Assembly (NCBI GenBank): GCA_013297825.1
Contig: JAAFIN010000002.1
Location: 1 to 62,928 of the forward strand
Reading direction: 5' to 3'
Source of the DNA: Cytophagales bacterium
GTDB lineage: Bacteria > Bacteroidota > Bacteroidia > Cytophagales > Microscillaceae
Length of the DNA stretch: 62,928 bases
Positions within the stretch are counted from its first letter, which is position 1. The number at the start of each line of letters is the position of its first letter. This document shows, piece after piece, positions 33,054 to 42,600 of the stretch. The notes beneath the pieces were generated by a model. That model was not told the DNA's origin, did no database searches, and saw only the letters and a list, made by a program, of their open reading frames with translations. The position numbers and the translations under genes were made by a program.

Positions 33054-34556
33054 ATGAAAAAAATCTTTTACATCTTTATTATTTTGCTTTGTGCAAATAG
33101 TATTTGGTGCAGTGATGCACTTGCACAAGTTCCAAAACGCAATCCTATCACTGCCACAGATTTGGACGGTGATGGTGTGTCAGATATGAGCGGACAAGAC
33201 AAATGTCCTACCACACTTACCCAAATTCAAGGGCAAAGAGCAACCACAATCAATGAAATATCAGGCAAAGAGGTAAGAGTTCGCCTCCCTGAAAAACTCC
33301 CTGATTACCTTTTCCAAGACCGTATTCCATTGGACGAAGAACTCAAAAAACTCCTTAACAAACAAGGTGAGTACAAAAGAGAACTCAAACGCATTGATGA
33401 AAAATTTGGAAAATACGACAAAATGAAATCTGCACAACGCAAAGAGGAAAAAGTAAAATATGATTCTCTTAATGCTGATATGCAAACGAAAATCGTAGAA
33501 ATACAAGACAAAATCAAAAAAGTAGACCCAAATTCTTACATTGAATTTGTGGGAAATGTGGAGGACAAGGACGGAAAAATTACTGAACAACAAGTAAAAG
33601 TACGTATTCGCCTTAGTGTGGATTCTTTTGGTTGCCTGCCTGATGATGACAAAGACGGTTCGCCTAATATGGTTGATGAATGTCCTACTTTTGTGGGTTC
33701 AGTAGAAACAGGTGGTTGTCCTGATAGAGATAAAGATGGCGTTCCTGACCACAGCGACCGTTGTCCTGATGTAAAAGGTAAAAAAGAATCCAGAGGTTGT
33801 CCTGACAGAGATGGCGATTTTATTCCTGACATTGATGATGAATGTCCTGATACAAAAGGACTTTTGGAACTTGCAGGTTGCCCTGACAAAGACGGTGATG
33901 GCATTGCAGACAAAAATGATGATTGCCCAGATGTAAAAGGTTTGAAAGAATTTAAAGGTTGCCCTGACAGAGATGGCGATGGCATACAAGACAAAGAAGA
34001 TGATTGTCCTGATGTAAAAGGCTTGAAAGAATTTAAAGGTTGCCCTGACAGAGATGGCGATGGTATTCAAGACAAAGAGGACAAATGCCCTGACGAAAAA
34101 GGCACCAAAGAAACACAAGGTTGTCCTGACAAAGACGGTGATGGCACAATGGACAAAGATGATGATTGCCCAAGTGTTCCAGGGCCAAAAGACAATAAAG
34201 GTTGTCCAAAAATTTTGGAAAAAGCAAGTAAAGTACAATTTGAGCCAGGAAAATCTGTGATTCTAAAGGCTTCTTATCCTTTGCTTGACGAGCTTGCAAA
34301 ACTCCTTAAAGAATTTACTGATGCAAATATTGCAATGTCAGGACACACAGATAGTGATGGTGATGATGCTTCTAACCTCCAACTTTCCAAAGATAGGGCG
34401 CAAGCAGTTGCGGAATATCTCATAGGTAAAGGTATTGAATCTTCCCGCATTACGCACACAGGTTTTGGCGAAACTAAACCAATCGCTGATAATAATACCC
34501 CAGAAGGTAAAGCGAAAAACCGCAGGGTGGAAATGAAACTTAGCAATCGTAAATAA
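33054..34556 (+). CDS. OmpA-family protein with thrombospondin type 3 repeats
   Basis: A 500-residue outer-membrane-associated protein. It has a signal peptide (about residues 1-25), an Asp-rich DLDGDGVSDMSGQDKCP segment, a coiled-coil charged region (about 80-170), then about seven calcium-binding TSP3 repeats of 35 residues (DKDGVPDHSDRCPD, DRDGDGIQDKEDDCPD). A C-terminal OmpA peptidoglycan-binding domain (about 385-500) shows VQFEPGKSVI, SGHTDSDGDDASN, LSKDRAQAVAEYL and GFGETKPIADN. The family anchors the outer membrane to peptidoglycan. The TSP3 repeats are Ca2+ dependent. Followed by a strong terminator at 34643-34690. Confidence 0.93.
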   Translation: MKKIFYIFIILLCANSIWCSDALAQVPKRNPITATDLDGDGVSDMSGQDKCPTTLTQIQGQRATTINEISGKEVRVRLPEKLPDYLFQDRIPLDEELKKLLNKQGEYKRELKRIDEKFGKYDKMKSAQRKEEKVKYDSLNADMQTKIVEIQDKIKKVDPNSYIEFVGNVEDKDGKITEQQVKVRIRLSVDSFGCLPDDDKDGSPNMVDECPTFVGSVETGGCPDRDKDGVPDHSDRCPDVKGKKESRGCPDRDGDFIPDIDDECPDTKGLLELAGCPDKDGDGIADKNDDCPDVKGLKEFKGCPDRDGDGIQDKEDDCPDVKGLKEFKGCPDRDGDGIQDKEDKCPDEKGTKETQGCPDKDGDGTMDKDDDCPSVPGPKDNKGCPKILEKASKVQFEPGKSVILKASYPLLDELAKLLKEFTDANIAMSGHTDSDGDDASNLQLSKDRAQAVAEYLIGKGIESSRITHTGFGETKPIADNNTPEGKAKNRRVEMKLSNRK

Positions 34557-34642
34557 AATTTAGTACAAAGTAGTCAGTTATCAGGATTCAGTAAAAATAC
34601 ATTTTTTACTGAATATTTGATATTTCTTTTCTATAAAACCTA

Positions 34643-34690
34643 AATAAAAAAAACGCTCATTTTTTATAAAATGAGCGTTTTTTTTTATTT
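34643..34690 (+). terminator. Terminator of the OmpA gene
   Basis: AAACGCTCATTTT pairs with AAAATGAGCGTTT, flanked by A and T runs. Confidence 0.85.
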
Positions 34691-34775
34691 AAAAAAGGAA
34701 ATAATTTAAACCTTAAATCTTGAACTTTTTAAACTATACAATGTGGCTGTTTTCATTCATAATTCATAATTAAAC

Positions 34776-35918
34776 CTACATTTCCTCCAAAAAAGCCATT
34801 TTCCAGCCCTCACCATATTGACTTAAAAAATCTTTGCTTTTATTAAAAATAGCTCTTGAGTTTCCATCGTGTTGTTGATAAGTATGCACGCCAACAAGTG
34901 CATTTTTTTTATTTTCAATGTTTTTTTTAATACTTTCAATGTTTTTTTGACATTCATTTTCCAAAAATTCTTTGGTTTCAGTTTCAAAAACACCACCTTT
35001 TTCCATAATTTTTTGAAAAAATTCCCAAGCATTTTCACAAATTTGCAATGTGAGCGTTTCTACGCTGTACGCACCTGCAAGCAAATCTTGTGTTTTGGTG
35101 ATGTGCGATTCATCTGTGAGCAGATTTGCAATATTTTCAGCCAAACGTTTGCCATCTTCAAAGCTATTTTGTGGAAAACCATGTGGAAAAATCGTCAAAA
35201 CATCAATATTTCCTATAATTGCAGACATTGCTTCTGTGGTATTTCTCAAAAGATTATTTTCAATATCAGCCAAAGATTTATTATTTAATCCTGTAAAAGC
35301 GTGAATTTCCAAAGGAATTTTGTTATCAAGGTTGTAGATTTCTAAAATCCTTGCCCAAAGTATGCGACAAGCCCTAAATTTTGCAATTTCTACAAAATAA
35401 TTGCGTCCTATGCTTAATTGCCAAGTGGTATTTTGTACAAAATTTGTTAAAGAAATGTCTTTTTGATTTTCTACCAAAAAATCCGCTTGTATCACCCATT
35501 TTGCCAATAAAAAACCTAATTGTTGGCTTGTATTTGCACCACTTTCTTTAAAACCACGTGCAGAAAATACAAAATTTGGATTTTTTCCCAAAAGATAGTT
35601 TTCTATGGGCATCATTTGTGCTTCTTTTTGGGTATTTTTTTTATCATTTAAAATATTATCAAAAAAACAAATTTCTGCATCTGTTTCTGTATTATTTTTT
35701 ACTTGTTCAAAAGATTTAAAAACAAAGGAATTGTTATCTTCTTGATTTTTCTTTGGTAAAATCTTTGTAAAAGTTTTTGTTTCGTGAGTATAAATAGGCG
35801 AAATAACAAGATTTTCTTCTACTTGGGACATCAAAGCAGTTTTTTCGCTTACTTTTGCAGTTTTGAGGGCATCAGCCCACCATTCTTCTTGTGTGGAGGT
35901 CAAAAAATCAGCAAACAT
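34776..35918 (-). CDS. mutA: Methylmalonyl-CoA mutase small subunit-like protein (MutA)
   Basis: A 380-residue protein matching the small subunit of heterodimeric methylmalonyl-CoA mutase: DFLTSTQEEWWADALKTAK, FVFSARGFKESGANTSQQLGFLLA, QLSIGRNYFVEIAKFRACRILWARI, EIHAFTGLNNKS, FPHGFPQNSFEDGKRLAENIANLLTDE and AGAYSVETLTLQI. These belong to the TIM-barrel domain; the C-terminal cobalamin-binding Rossmann domain is absent. This subunit is non-catalytic and pairs with MutB. Normally mutB follows directly downstream, but here the next sequence is a repeat run and the convergent OmpA gene, so mutA is an orphan within the window. Confidence 0.88.
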   Translation of the reverse strand: MFADFLTSTQEEWWADALKTAKVSEKTALMSQVEENLVISPIYTHETKTFTKILPKKNQEDNNSFVFKSFEQVKNNTETDAEICFFDNILNDKKNTQKEAQMMPIENYLLGKNPNFVFSARGFKESGANTSQQLGFLLAKWVIQADFLVENQKDISLTNFVQNTTWQLSIGRNYFVEIAKFRACRILWARILEIYNLDNKIPLEIHAFTGLNNKSLADIENNLLRNTTEAMSAIIGNIDVLTIFPHGFPQNSFEDGKRLAENIANLLTDESHITKTQDLLAGAYSVETLTLQICENAWEFFQKIMEKGGVFETETKEFLENECQKNIESIKKNIENKKNALVGVHTYQQHDGNSRAIFNKSKDFLSQYGEGWKMAFLEEM

Positions 35919-36044
35919 TTTTTAAATTTAAGGGGAAAGTAGTAAGGAGAAAGGGGATAGTAGTAAGTATAAAAAAGGCTTCTATTTGTTTAGAATGAGT
36001 AAAATTTCAAGTTGGATAGTTTCCCAAATGTATTAAAAATAAAT

Positions 36045-36085
36045 CTGTGAAAATTTGTGTTAATCCGTGAAATCTGTGTTCCAAT
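36045..36085. repeat. AAATCTGTG/TTAATCCGT word repeat (copy 3)
   Basis: AAATCTGTGAAAATTTGTG then TTAATCCGTGAAATCTGTG. It lies in the 279-base region between mutA and the carotenoid gene, which otherwise holds A/T-rich DNA and GGGGAAAGTAGTAAGG words. No gene is seen. Confidence 0.7.
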
Positions 36086-36197
36086 TCTGTATAAAAAAAT
36101 CAAAAATACAAATCTTAATTTTTTATACCAATTTTTTTCAGAATAATTTTTTTAATAAAATTTACGCTTTAATTTTACGAAATTTTTTTAATCTAAA

Positions 36198-36908
36198 ATG
36201 ATAGCTTTTTTTACGCCTTTTGTTGCCCAAATTTTACTTGTAATGATGCACATTGCAGGGCTTTTAGGGTTAAATAATTCTTACACTCGCCCATATTTTG
36301 AGGCATTGATTGCATTTAATTTATTAAGTAATGCTTTCATTTTATTTTATTTTCATTATTATTTTTCTAAAAAAACAACAGAAAATAGCTTTTTTTCAAA
36401 TACAAATAACAAAGAAAATCATTTTTATTTTTTTGTTTTAATTTCTTTTTTTGTAGGATTTTTTATAGAAGTTTTGGGCGTGCATAGCAAAATAATATTT
36501 GGTAAATATTGGTATGTGAAAAATATGGGCATAAAGTTTTTGGAAGTGCCTTTGTTGATAGGAATAAATTGGTTTTTGCTTGCGTATTGTGCAGGTATTT
36601 TGAGTGAATTTGTAACCAAAAAATTACCCAAAAATATTTTTCAAAGCATTTTTTTCAAAGCGTTTTTGGGTGCTTTTTTGATGACTTATTTGGATTATTG
36701 GATTGAACCTTTTGCTATTCACTTCCAAATGTGGGCTTGGAAAGACAATATAATTCCTTTACAAAATTATGTTGGTTGGTTTTTTACTGCTTATTTTTTG
36801 ATGTTGGTTTTTCATTATTTATCTTTTCATAAAAAAAATCCTATCGCAATTTGGCTTTTTTTGTGTCAATTTTTCTTTTTTGTGGGGAATTTTTTGATAA
36901 AGGTTTAA
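36198..36908 (+). CDS. Carotenoid biosynthesis membrane protein (CruF/DUF422 family)
   Basis: A 236-residue integral membrane protein with six or seven helices. The conserved region is FFVGFFIEVLGVHSKIIFGKYWYV...FLEVPLLIGINWFLLAY, and later DYWIEPFAIHFQMWAWKDNIIPLQNYVGWFF, which matches the carotenoid biosynthesis (CruF, carotenoid 1'-hydratase type) family. It probably hydrates an end group of an acyclic carotenoid. It is separate from crtI (19230-20714), so the carotenoid genes are dispersed. A repeat block begins immediately at its stop codon. Confidence 0.82.
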   Translation: MIAFFTPFVAQILLVMMHIAGLLGLNNSYTRPYFEALIAFNLLSNAFILFYFHYYFSKKTTENSFFSNTNNKENHFYFFVLISFFVGFFIEVLGVHSKIIFGKYWYVKNMGIKFLEVPLLIGINWFLLAYCAGILSEFVTKKLPKNIFQSIFFKAFLGAFLMTYLDYWIEPFAIHFQMWAWKDNIIPLQNYVGWFFTAYFLMLVFHYLSFHKKNPIAIWLFLCQFFFFVGNFLIKV

Positions 36909-37046
36909 GGTTCAAAGTTTAAGGTTTAAAGTTCAAGGTTTAAAGTTTAAGGTTCAAGGGCTAAATTAAAAAAATGGCTGTTTAAATCCTGCTAATCTTT
37001 AAATCCTGAAAATCCTGCTCTTATTTGGCTGTTTCATTTATAATTT
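36903..37046 (+). repeat. Modular word-repeat block between convergent genes
   Basis: TTTAAGGTTCAAAG words, AAATCCTGCTAATC/TTTAAATCC words, TTGGCTGTTTCATT and TTTATAATTTTTAATG, in the common order. Here both neighbours point into it, so it cannot simply be a promoter. Confidence 0.8.
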
Positions 37047-38228
37047 TTAATGTCCATGTCCCAAATCCTCTTGTGATTGTGCTTTTAGGTGTGCTTGCAG
37101 ATAATTTGCACCTTTTGTAACAAATTTTTGGCTGGAAGATGACATATTAAAAGCAGTTCCTTTGGGCGTTTCGCCAATAATTTCAATGGGAATACGCTCA
37201 TATTGTAATTTGGCAATTTCTGCAAAAATGAAAGGTTTTTTGCCTTCATACACAATAGCATCATTAGGCAAAGAGCTGTGTTTTTTGGGTGTAATTTGTA
37301 TGCGAGCTTGTACATACATTCCCACCAAAAAATCTTTTTCCTCGCTTTCATCTTCAAAATGAATATGCACAAAAACGATTTTAGGCATATTAGGCATATT
37401 TTCTATGGTTTTTCCCACCAAAAAAACGTGTCCTTCTATTTCTCTTTTTGTAGAATTAGGTGATTTGAAATATACTTTTTGTCCTTTTTCTATCAATAAA
37501 GCATCTTTTTCAGGAATTTTTAGCTCAATGTGTTTGTGTCCATCACCTACAAGCTCAAACATTACATCTTGTGGTGTAACATATTTACCCAAATTTACTT
37601 TTACATTTTTCACATAACCACGCAAAGGTGCATAAATAAATATTTGTTTTTGGAGATTTTTTGGGGAAATGTTTTGGGGAGAAATGCCCAAATATTCAAG
37701 CTGGGACGCTAAAGCACTTTGTTTGGTTTTTTGAATATTAAAATCTGCTTCTGTGCGTTGAAATTGCTTTTTTGCGTTGGCATTTTCCACTTGTAAAGCC
37801 TTTTGACGTTCAAATTCTTGTGAAAGATATTGCAATTCGCTTGTAATTTGGAGATATTGCTCTTGCATTTGTATATAATTTGGGTGTTCCAATACTGCTA
37901 ATATCTGTCCTTGTTGCACCAAATCACCATTCAAAATATTCATTTTACGAATAAATCCCTCTGTTACGCTATGCACACTTGCGAGTTGTTCAGGTGGCAC
38001 ATCAACCAAACCTGTTGCCAAAACCTCTTTTCCTGCAAGCACAGTATCTAATGCTTGTGTTTTTAGCGAGATTTGTGTAATTTGGTCTTTGGTAAGTGTG
38101 ATAATAGCTTTTTCTTCGTGTTCATCATGGTGGTCATGTTCATGTTTTTCTGCAGTTTTGGTGGTTGTTTTGGTGCAACTTATTGCAAAAAATGCAGAAA
38201 TGATACAAAATATTTTTAGAAATTTCAT
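37047..38228 (-). CDS. RND heavy-metal efflux adaptor (membrane fusion lipoprotein)
   Basis: A 393-residue HlyD/CusB-type periplasmic adaptor. The signal ends in a lipobox FFAISC (Cys about 19), so it is likely a lipoprotein. The mature N-terminus is His-rich (HEHDHHDEHEE), consistent with metal binding. Then follow biotinyl-lipoyl-like (LVQQGQILAVLEHPNYIQMQ), helical hairpin (about 130-180, YLSQEFERQKALQVENANAKKQ), and beta-barrel parts (APLRGYVKNVKVNLGKYV). It is the last gene of the CusA-TolC-adaptor operon, 54 bases after the TolC stop. Confidence 0.9.
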   Translation of the reverse strand: MKFLKIFCIISAFFAISCTKTTTKTAEKHEHDHHDEHEEKAIITLTKDQITQISLKTQALDTVLAGKEVLATGLVDVPPEQLASVHSVTEGFIRKMNILNGDLVQQGQILAVLEHPNYIQMQEQYLQITSELQYLSQEFERQKALQVENANAKKQFQRTEADFNIQKTKQSALASQLEYLGISPQNISPKNLQKQIFIYAPLRGYVKNVKVNLGKYVTPQDVMFELVGDGHKHIELKIPEKDALLIEKGQKVYFKSPNSTKREIEGHVFLVGKTIENMPNMPKIVFVHIHFEDESEEKDFLVGMYVQARIQITPKKHSSLPNDAIVYEGKKPFIFAEIAKLQYERIPIEIIGETPKGTAFNMSSSSQKFVTKGANYLQAHLKAQSQEDLGHGH

Positions 38229-38282
38229 GTTTTTTTAATTATTTTAAAATGAATTAATACAATTTTATAGAATTTTTAAATT

Positions 38283-39590
38283 TTATTCCTCTAAACTTCC
38301 TGTAAAATACTGCCAATGCACCAAATTATCCAAATAAGCATTTAGTTCTTGGATATATTGCATTTCTGCATTAAACACCGAAAACTGCACTTGTAAAACC
38401 TCAAAATAACCTGTTTCACCATTTTTGTACGCACTTTGGGCTAATTTTTCCAATTCACGAAGGCGTGGAAGTTGCTCATTTTCATAATAATTAAGGGCTA
38501 ATTTTTGTTTTTCGTGTTGTTTTGCAATAAAATTTAAGTCAAATGTTGCCTGTGTTTCGGTATTTTTGTAGTTTTCTTCTGATATTTTTTCCAAAATTCT
38601 GCTTTCTTCCACACGTTTTTTTTGTGCTTGGTTAAAAATAGGCACTGCAACGCCCAACTGCAACACGTGAAGATTTTTATTGCGTTCTTCGCCCTCCTGC
38701 ATTGTGTAATAACCCACTTTTAAATCAGGTGAAAGTAAAGATTTTTGCCAATTTGTGTATTTTTTTTGTGCCTCAATAAATTCTTTTTTTTGGTCTAATA
38801 ATGCAAAATTCACTTTTTTGTTGGTGTCAGGTTTTGCCAATTTTATATTTTTTAGGTTTTCAATGTTAAAATTATTGAAATTATTAGGAACATACAATAA
38901 TTTTTGCAGTTGAATAATTCTTAAATTAGTTTCTTGTTTGTTTTGGGCATAAAAAAACTTCAATTCTTGTGCCTTTTGCTGAATATTTAAGTATTCCAAT
39001 TTGCTGGTTTCGCCTGACTTTTGGCGTGCATTTGCGATTTTTTCCAAAATACTAAAAATACTGTCTTGTTTTTGGTACAAAACATTTTTTTCGTAAATGT
39101 ATGCAAGTGTAATATACGCAAGTTTGGTATCACGCATCAACATTTGCGTTTGAACATCAATATTTTTGTTGGTAATATTGCTTTGACTTTCCAAAAAAGC
39201 CTTATTGCGTGCATATACGTGAGGCATTGCAAAACTTTGGCTAATATTAAAACTGTAATCCACACGAAAATCATTGACATTGCCATATTGTCCTGAAAAA
39301 TCAGTTTTTGGAATGTCATAAGCAGTTTTTACAAGCATTTTGGTTGATTTATTTTCCAAAATTGCAATTTCTATCAAAGGATTGTTTTTTTTAGAAATTT
39401 CTAAGGCTTGTTTTATGGTTAAAATTTGGTTATTTATTATCTGTGCATTTATTTTTGAAATAAAAAATAAATTAAAAATTAGGATTAAAAATATTGTACC
39501 AACGGGCTTTAGCCTGTTGTTGTGTTTTGGGCAACAGGCTAAAGCCCGTTGATACGTTGTTTTTTCAAAAAATTTACTATAAAATATCAT
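38283..39590 (-). CDS. TolC-family outer membrane channel of the metal efflux operon
   Basis: From the ATG at 39590 the product has 435 residues with the TolC/OEP helical repeats (ISKKNNPLIEIAILENKSTK, IANARQKSGETSKLEYLNIQQ, ELEKLAQSAYKNGETGYFEVLQVQ). A signal peptide (GTIFLILIFNLFFISKINAQ) is preceded by about 30 residues, of which TTYQRALACCPKHNNRLKPVG is encoded by a 52-base palindrome (39500-39551). The ATG at 39590 is the first. Starting after the palindrome would require a non-ATG start, so the long n-region may be translated. It would connect the RND pump to the outside. Confidence 0.87.
   Translation of the reverse strand: MIFYSKFFEKTTYQRALACCPKHNNRLKPVGTIFLILIFNLFFISKINAQIINNQILTIKQALEISKKNNPLIEIAILENKSTKMLVKTAYDIPKTDFSGQYGNVNDFRVDYSFNISQSFAMPHVYARNKAFLESQSNITNKNIDVQTQMLMRDTKLAYITLAYIYEKNVLYQKQDSIFSILEKIANARQKSGETSKLEYLNIQQKAQELKFFYAQNKQETNLRIIQLQKLLYVPNNFNNFNIENLKNIKLAKPDTNKKVNFALLDQKKEFIEAQKKYTNWQKSLLSPDLKVGYYTMQEGEERNKNLHVLQLGVAVPIFNQAQKKRVEESRILEKISEENYKNTETQATFDLNFIAKQHEKQKLALNYYENEQLPRLRELEKLAQSAYKNGETGYFEVLQVQFSVFNAEMQYIQELNAYLDNLVHWQYFTGSLEE
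39500..39551. repeat. CAACGGGCTTTAGCCTGTTG palindrome inside the TolC gene
   Basis: 20-bp perfect arms (39500-39519 and 39532-39551) and a 12-nt loop. Both arms and loop are translated in frame as part of the signal peptide n-region. Confidence 0.9.
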
Positions 39591-39615
39591 ATTTAAAAAT
39601 AGAATTAAATGTAAC

Positions 39616-39667
39616 ACACACTTTTAGTGTGTGATTATGCCAAAAACAAAACACACTAAAAGTGTGT
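39616..39667. repeat. Inverted pair of ACACACTTTTAGTGTGT palindromes
   Basis: ACACACTTTTAGTGTGT at 39616-39632 and its reverse complement at 39651-39667. Each is itself a 7-bp hairpin. It fills the space between the CusA stop and the TolC start and could regulate or terminate expression within the operon. Confidence 0.8.
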
Positions 39668-39679
39668 TCTACAAAAAAA

Positions 39680-42600
39680 TTATTTAAAAACTCCCCCTTT
39701 GGGGGCTGGGGGGCTAAACATCAAATAAAAAATAGGCAATACCAACAACGTCAATAACGTAGATGACACCAAACCCCCAATTACAACCGTTGCAAGCGGT
39801 TTTTGAACCTCTGCACCTGCTCCGTGAGAGAGTGCCATTGGCAAAAATCCAATACTCGCCACTGTCGCAGTCATCAAAACAGGACGCAAACGGTCTTTTG
39901 TGCCTCTTATAATTTGGCTAATTGTGTGCGTGTAACCTTCATTTTTGAGTTGTTGAAAATAACTTACCAACACAATTCCATTCAACACTGCAACCCCAAA
40001 CAACGCTATAAAACCAACGCCAGCACTAATGCTAAAAGGCATTCCTCGCATTCCTAATGCAAACACGCCCCCAATCGCTGACAAAGGAATTGCACTAAAA
40101 ATCAAAAATGTAAGCCTCCAACTATTAAACGTAATATACAAAAGCAACAAAATCATTGCCAACGCCACAGGAACTGCTATCAAAAGCCTTTCTTGTGCCT
40201 TTTGCAAAGTTTCAAATTGTCCGCCATATTTGAAATAATAACCATCAGGAAGTTTTAATTTTTTATCAAGGGCAATTTTTATGTCATTTACCACACTTAA
40301 CAAATCTCTACCTTGCACATTTACACCCATTACGATACGCCTTTGCGTATTTTCACGTGAAACTTGTGCAGGAACATCATTTATTTCAATATTAGCAAGT
40401 TCTGAAAGGGGCAATATTTCACCTGAAAGCGTTGGAACACCCAAATTTTTAATGACTTCAATATTTTCTTTTAGGTTTTTTTCGCCTCTTACCGCAATAT
40501 TAAAACGTTTTTCGCCCTCAAAAATATCACCCACAATCTCACCAGCACAAAATGCTCTTATAATCGTATTTATCTCTTGGATAGAAATGTTATAACGTGC
40601 AATTTGGTTGCGGTTGTAGGTAATAGAAACTTGCGGAAGCCCTGTAATATTTTCAACTTTTACATTTTGAACACCTAAGATTTTTTGGATAATTGGAATA
40701 CATTTATTTGCATTTTGTTGCAAAATCTCCAAATCTTCCCCAAATATTTTAATGGCAATGTCAGATTTTATGCCACCAATAAGTTCATTAAAACGCATTT
40801 GAATTGGTTGTTGAAATTCAAAATTAGCCCCAATTATTTTTTTTTCTAAAGCCTTTTGCATTTCTTCTGCCAATTCTTCTTTTGAAATATCCCTTTTCCA
40901 AAGTGATTTATCTTTCAAAATAATCATCATATCGCCTGCTTCTATGGGCATTGGGTCAGTAGGAATTTCAGAAGTACCTATTTTTGAAACAACTTGTGAA
41001 ACTTCTGGGAATTTCATTAGTATTTTTTCTGCTTGTGTAGAGGTTTCTATGGTTTGGGAAAGGCTTGTACCATTGGCAAGACGTGTTTCTACCGCAAAAT
41101 CTCCTTCGTCAAGTTGTGGAATAAACTCTCCGCCCATATTCAAAAACCAAATTACCGCAAAAATTGCTAAGGCAAAGGTGGGAATTAGGAAAAAAATACG
41201 TTTTTTCAGGGCAATTTTTAGGATATAAAGGTATTTTTTTTGCAAAAAAAGCATCATTTTATCCGCAAAAGACAATTTATGTGTTTTGGGCATTTTCAAA
41301 ATGTATGCACTCATCATTGGTACGTATGTCAATGACAAAATAAACGCCCCAATTATCGCAAAAGCCACCGTTTGAGCCATTGGGCGAAACATTTTTCCCT
41401 CAATTCCTACCAACGCAAGTATGGGAAGATACACCAAAAGTATAATTAACTCGCCAAAAGAGGCAGAAAAACGTATTTTTGTGCTGGCTTCGTAGACAAT
41501 CCTCTCAACAGCCAGCCCCCCAGCCCCCGAAGGGGGAGTAAATACATCATTTTTATATAAATCAGGGCTGTTAGTTCCCCCTTCGGGGGTTAGGGGGCGC
41601 AATTTATGCAAAATCGCCTCCACCATTATCACCGCACCATCAACCACAAGCCCAAAATCCACCGCTCCCAAGCTCATTAGGTTGGCAGAAACGCCTGTAA
41701 GGTACATCATACCAAAGGCAAATAGCAAAGACAAAGGAATTACTGACGCAACTATCAATCCTGCACGAATATTCCCCAAAAAGAACACCAAACCGCATAT
41801 TACGATAAGGCTTCCCTCCAAAAGATTGGTTATTACGGTGCTAATTGCACGCCCAACTAAGGCACTTCTATCCAAAAAAGGTTGGATTTCTACGCCTTTT
41901 GGTAAGGATTTTTGGATTTCCTGCATTTTTTCTTTTACCCTTTCAATAACCTGTGAGGAATTTTCGCCTTTTAGCATCAAAACAATACCTCCAACCACTT
42001 CACCGTTGCCATTTTGGGTCATTGCACCATAACGAGGGCTATGCCCAAAGCGTACATTTGCCACGTCTTCTATGAGAATTGGCATATTTTCCTGGTTTTT
42101 TACAACGATTTTCTTAATTTCTTCTAAGGATTTTAGCCTTCCTTCCGCTCTGATAAAAAAAGATTGTCCATTTTTTTCCAAATAACTCCCTCCTGTGTTC
42201 TCGTGTTGGGCAGAAATTGCGTGTAAAATGTCCAAAATGGTAAGATTTTGGCTTCTTAGCTTTTCAGGATTGACACTTATTTCGTATTCCTTCAAAAAAC
42301 CGCCAAAACTATTCACTTCTACCACACCTTTTGTGCCAGCAAGCAGTCTTCTCACGTGCCAATCTTGCAAAGTACGCAGTTGCATTGCATCAAATTCCTT
42401 TTCAAAACCTTTTTTGGGCTTTAAAATGTATTGATAAATCTCTCCCAAACCTGTACTAATGGGCATAAGTTCAGGTTTTCCCATTTGCGTAGGAATATTA
42501 ACCTGTAAAAGTTTTTCGCTTACCCATTGCCTCGCAAGATTGATATTGATATCATCTCTAAAAACTACTGTAATCACCGAAAGCCCAAATCTGGATATAG

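Noticed and set aside
33536-34238. Long antisense frames over the OmpA/TSP3 gene
   Set aside because: They arise from the codon periodicity of the TSP3 repeats and have no family likeness. The sense frame is the clear gene.
36903-37046. Treating the modular word block as a promoter module
   Set aside because: This block lies between two convergent genes, so a universal promoter role is not supported, although individual blocks may contain promoters.
41682-42032. Plus-strand ORF of 116 residues over the RND pump gene
   Set aside because: It is a shadow frame of the well supported minus-strand pump.
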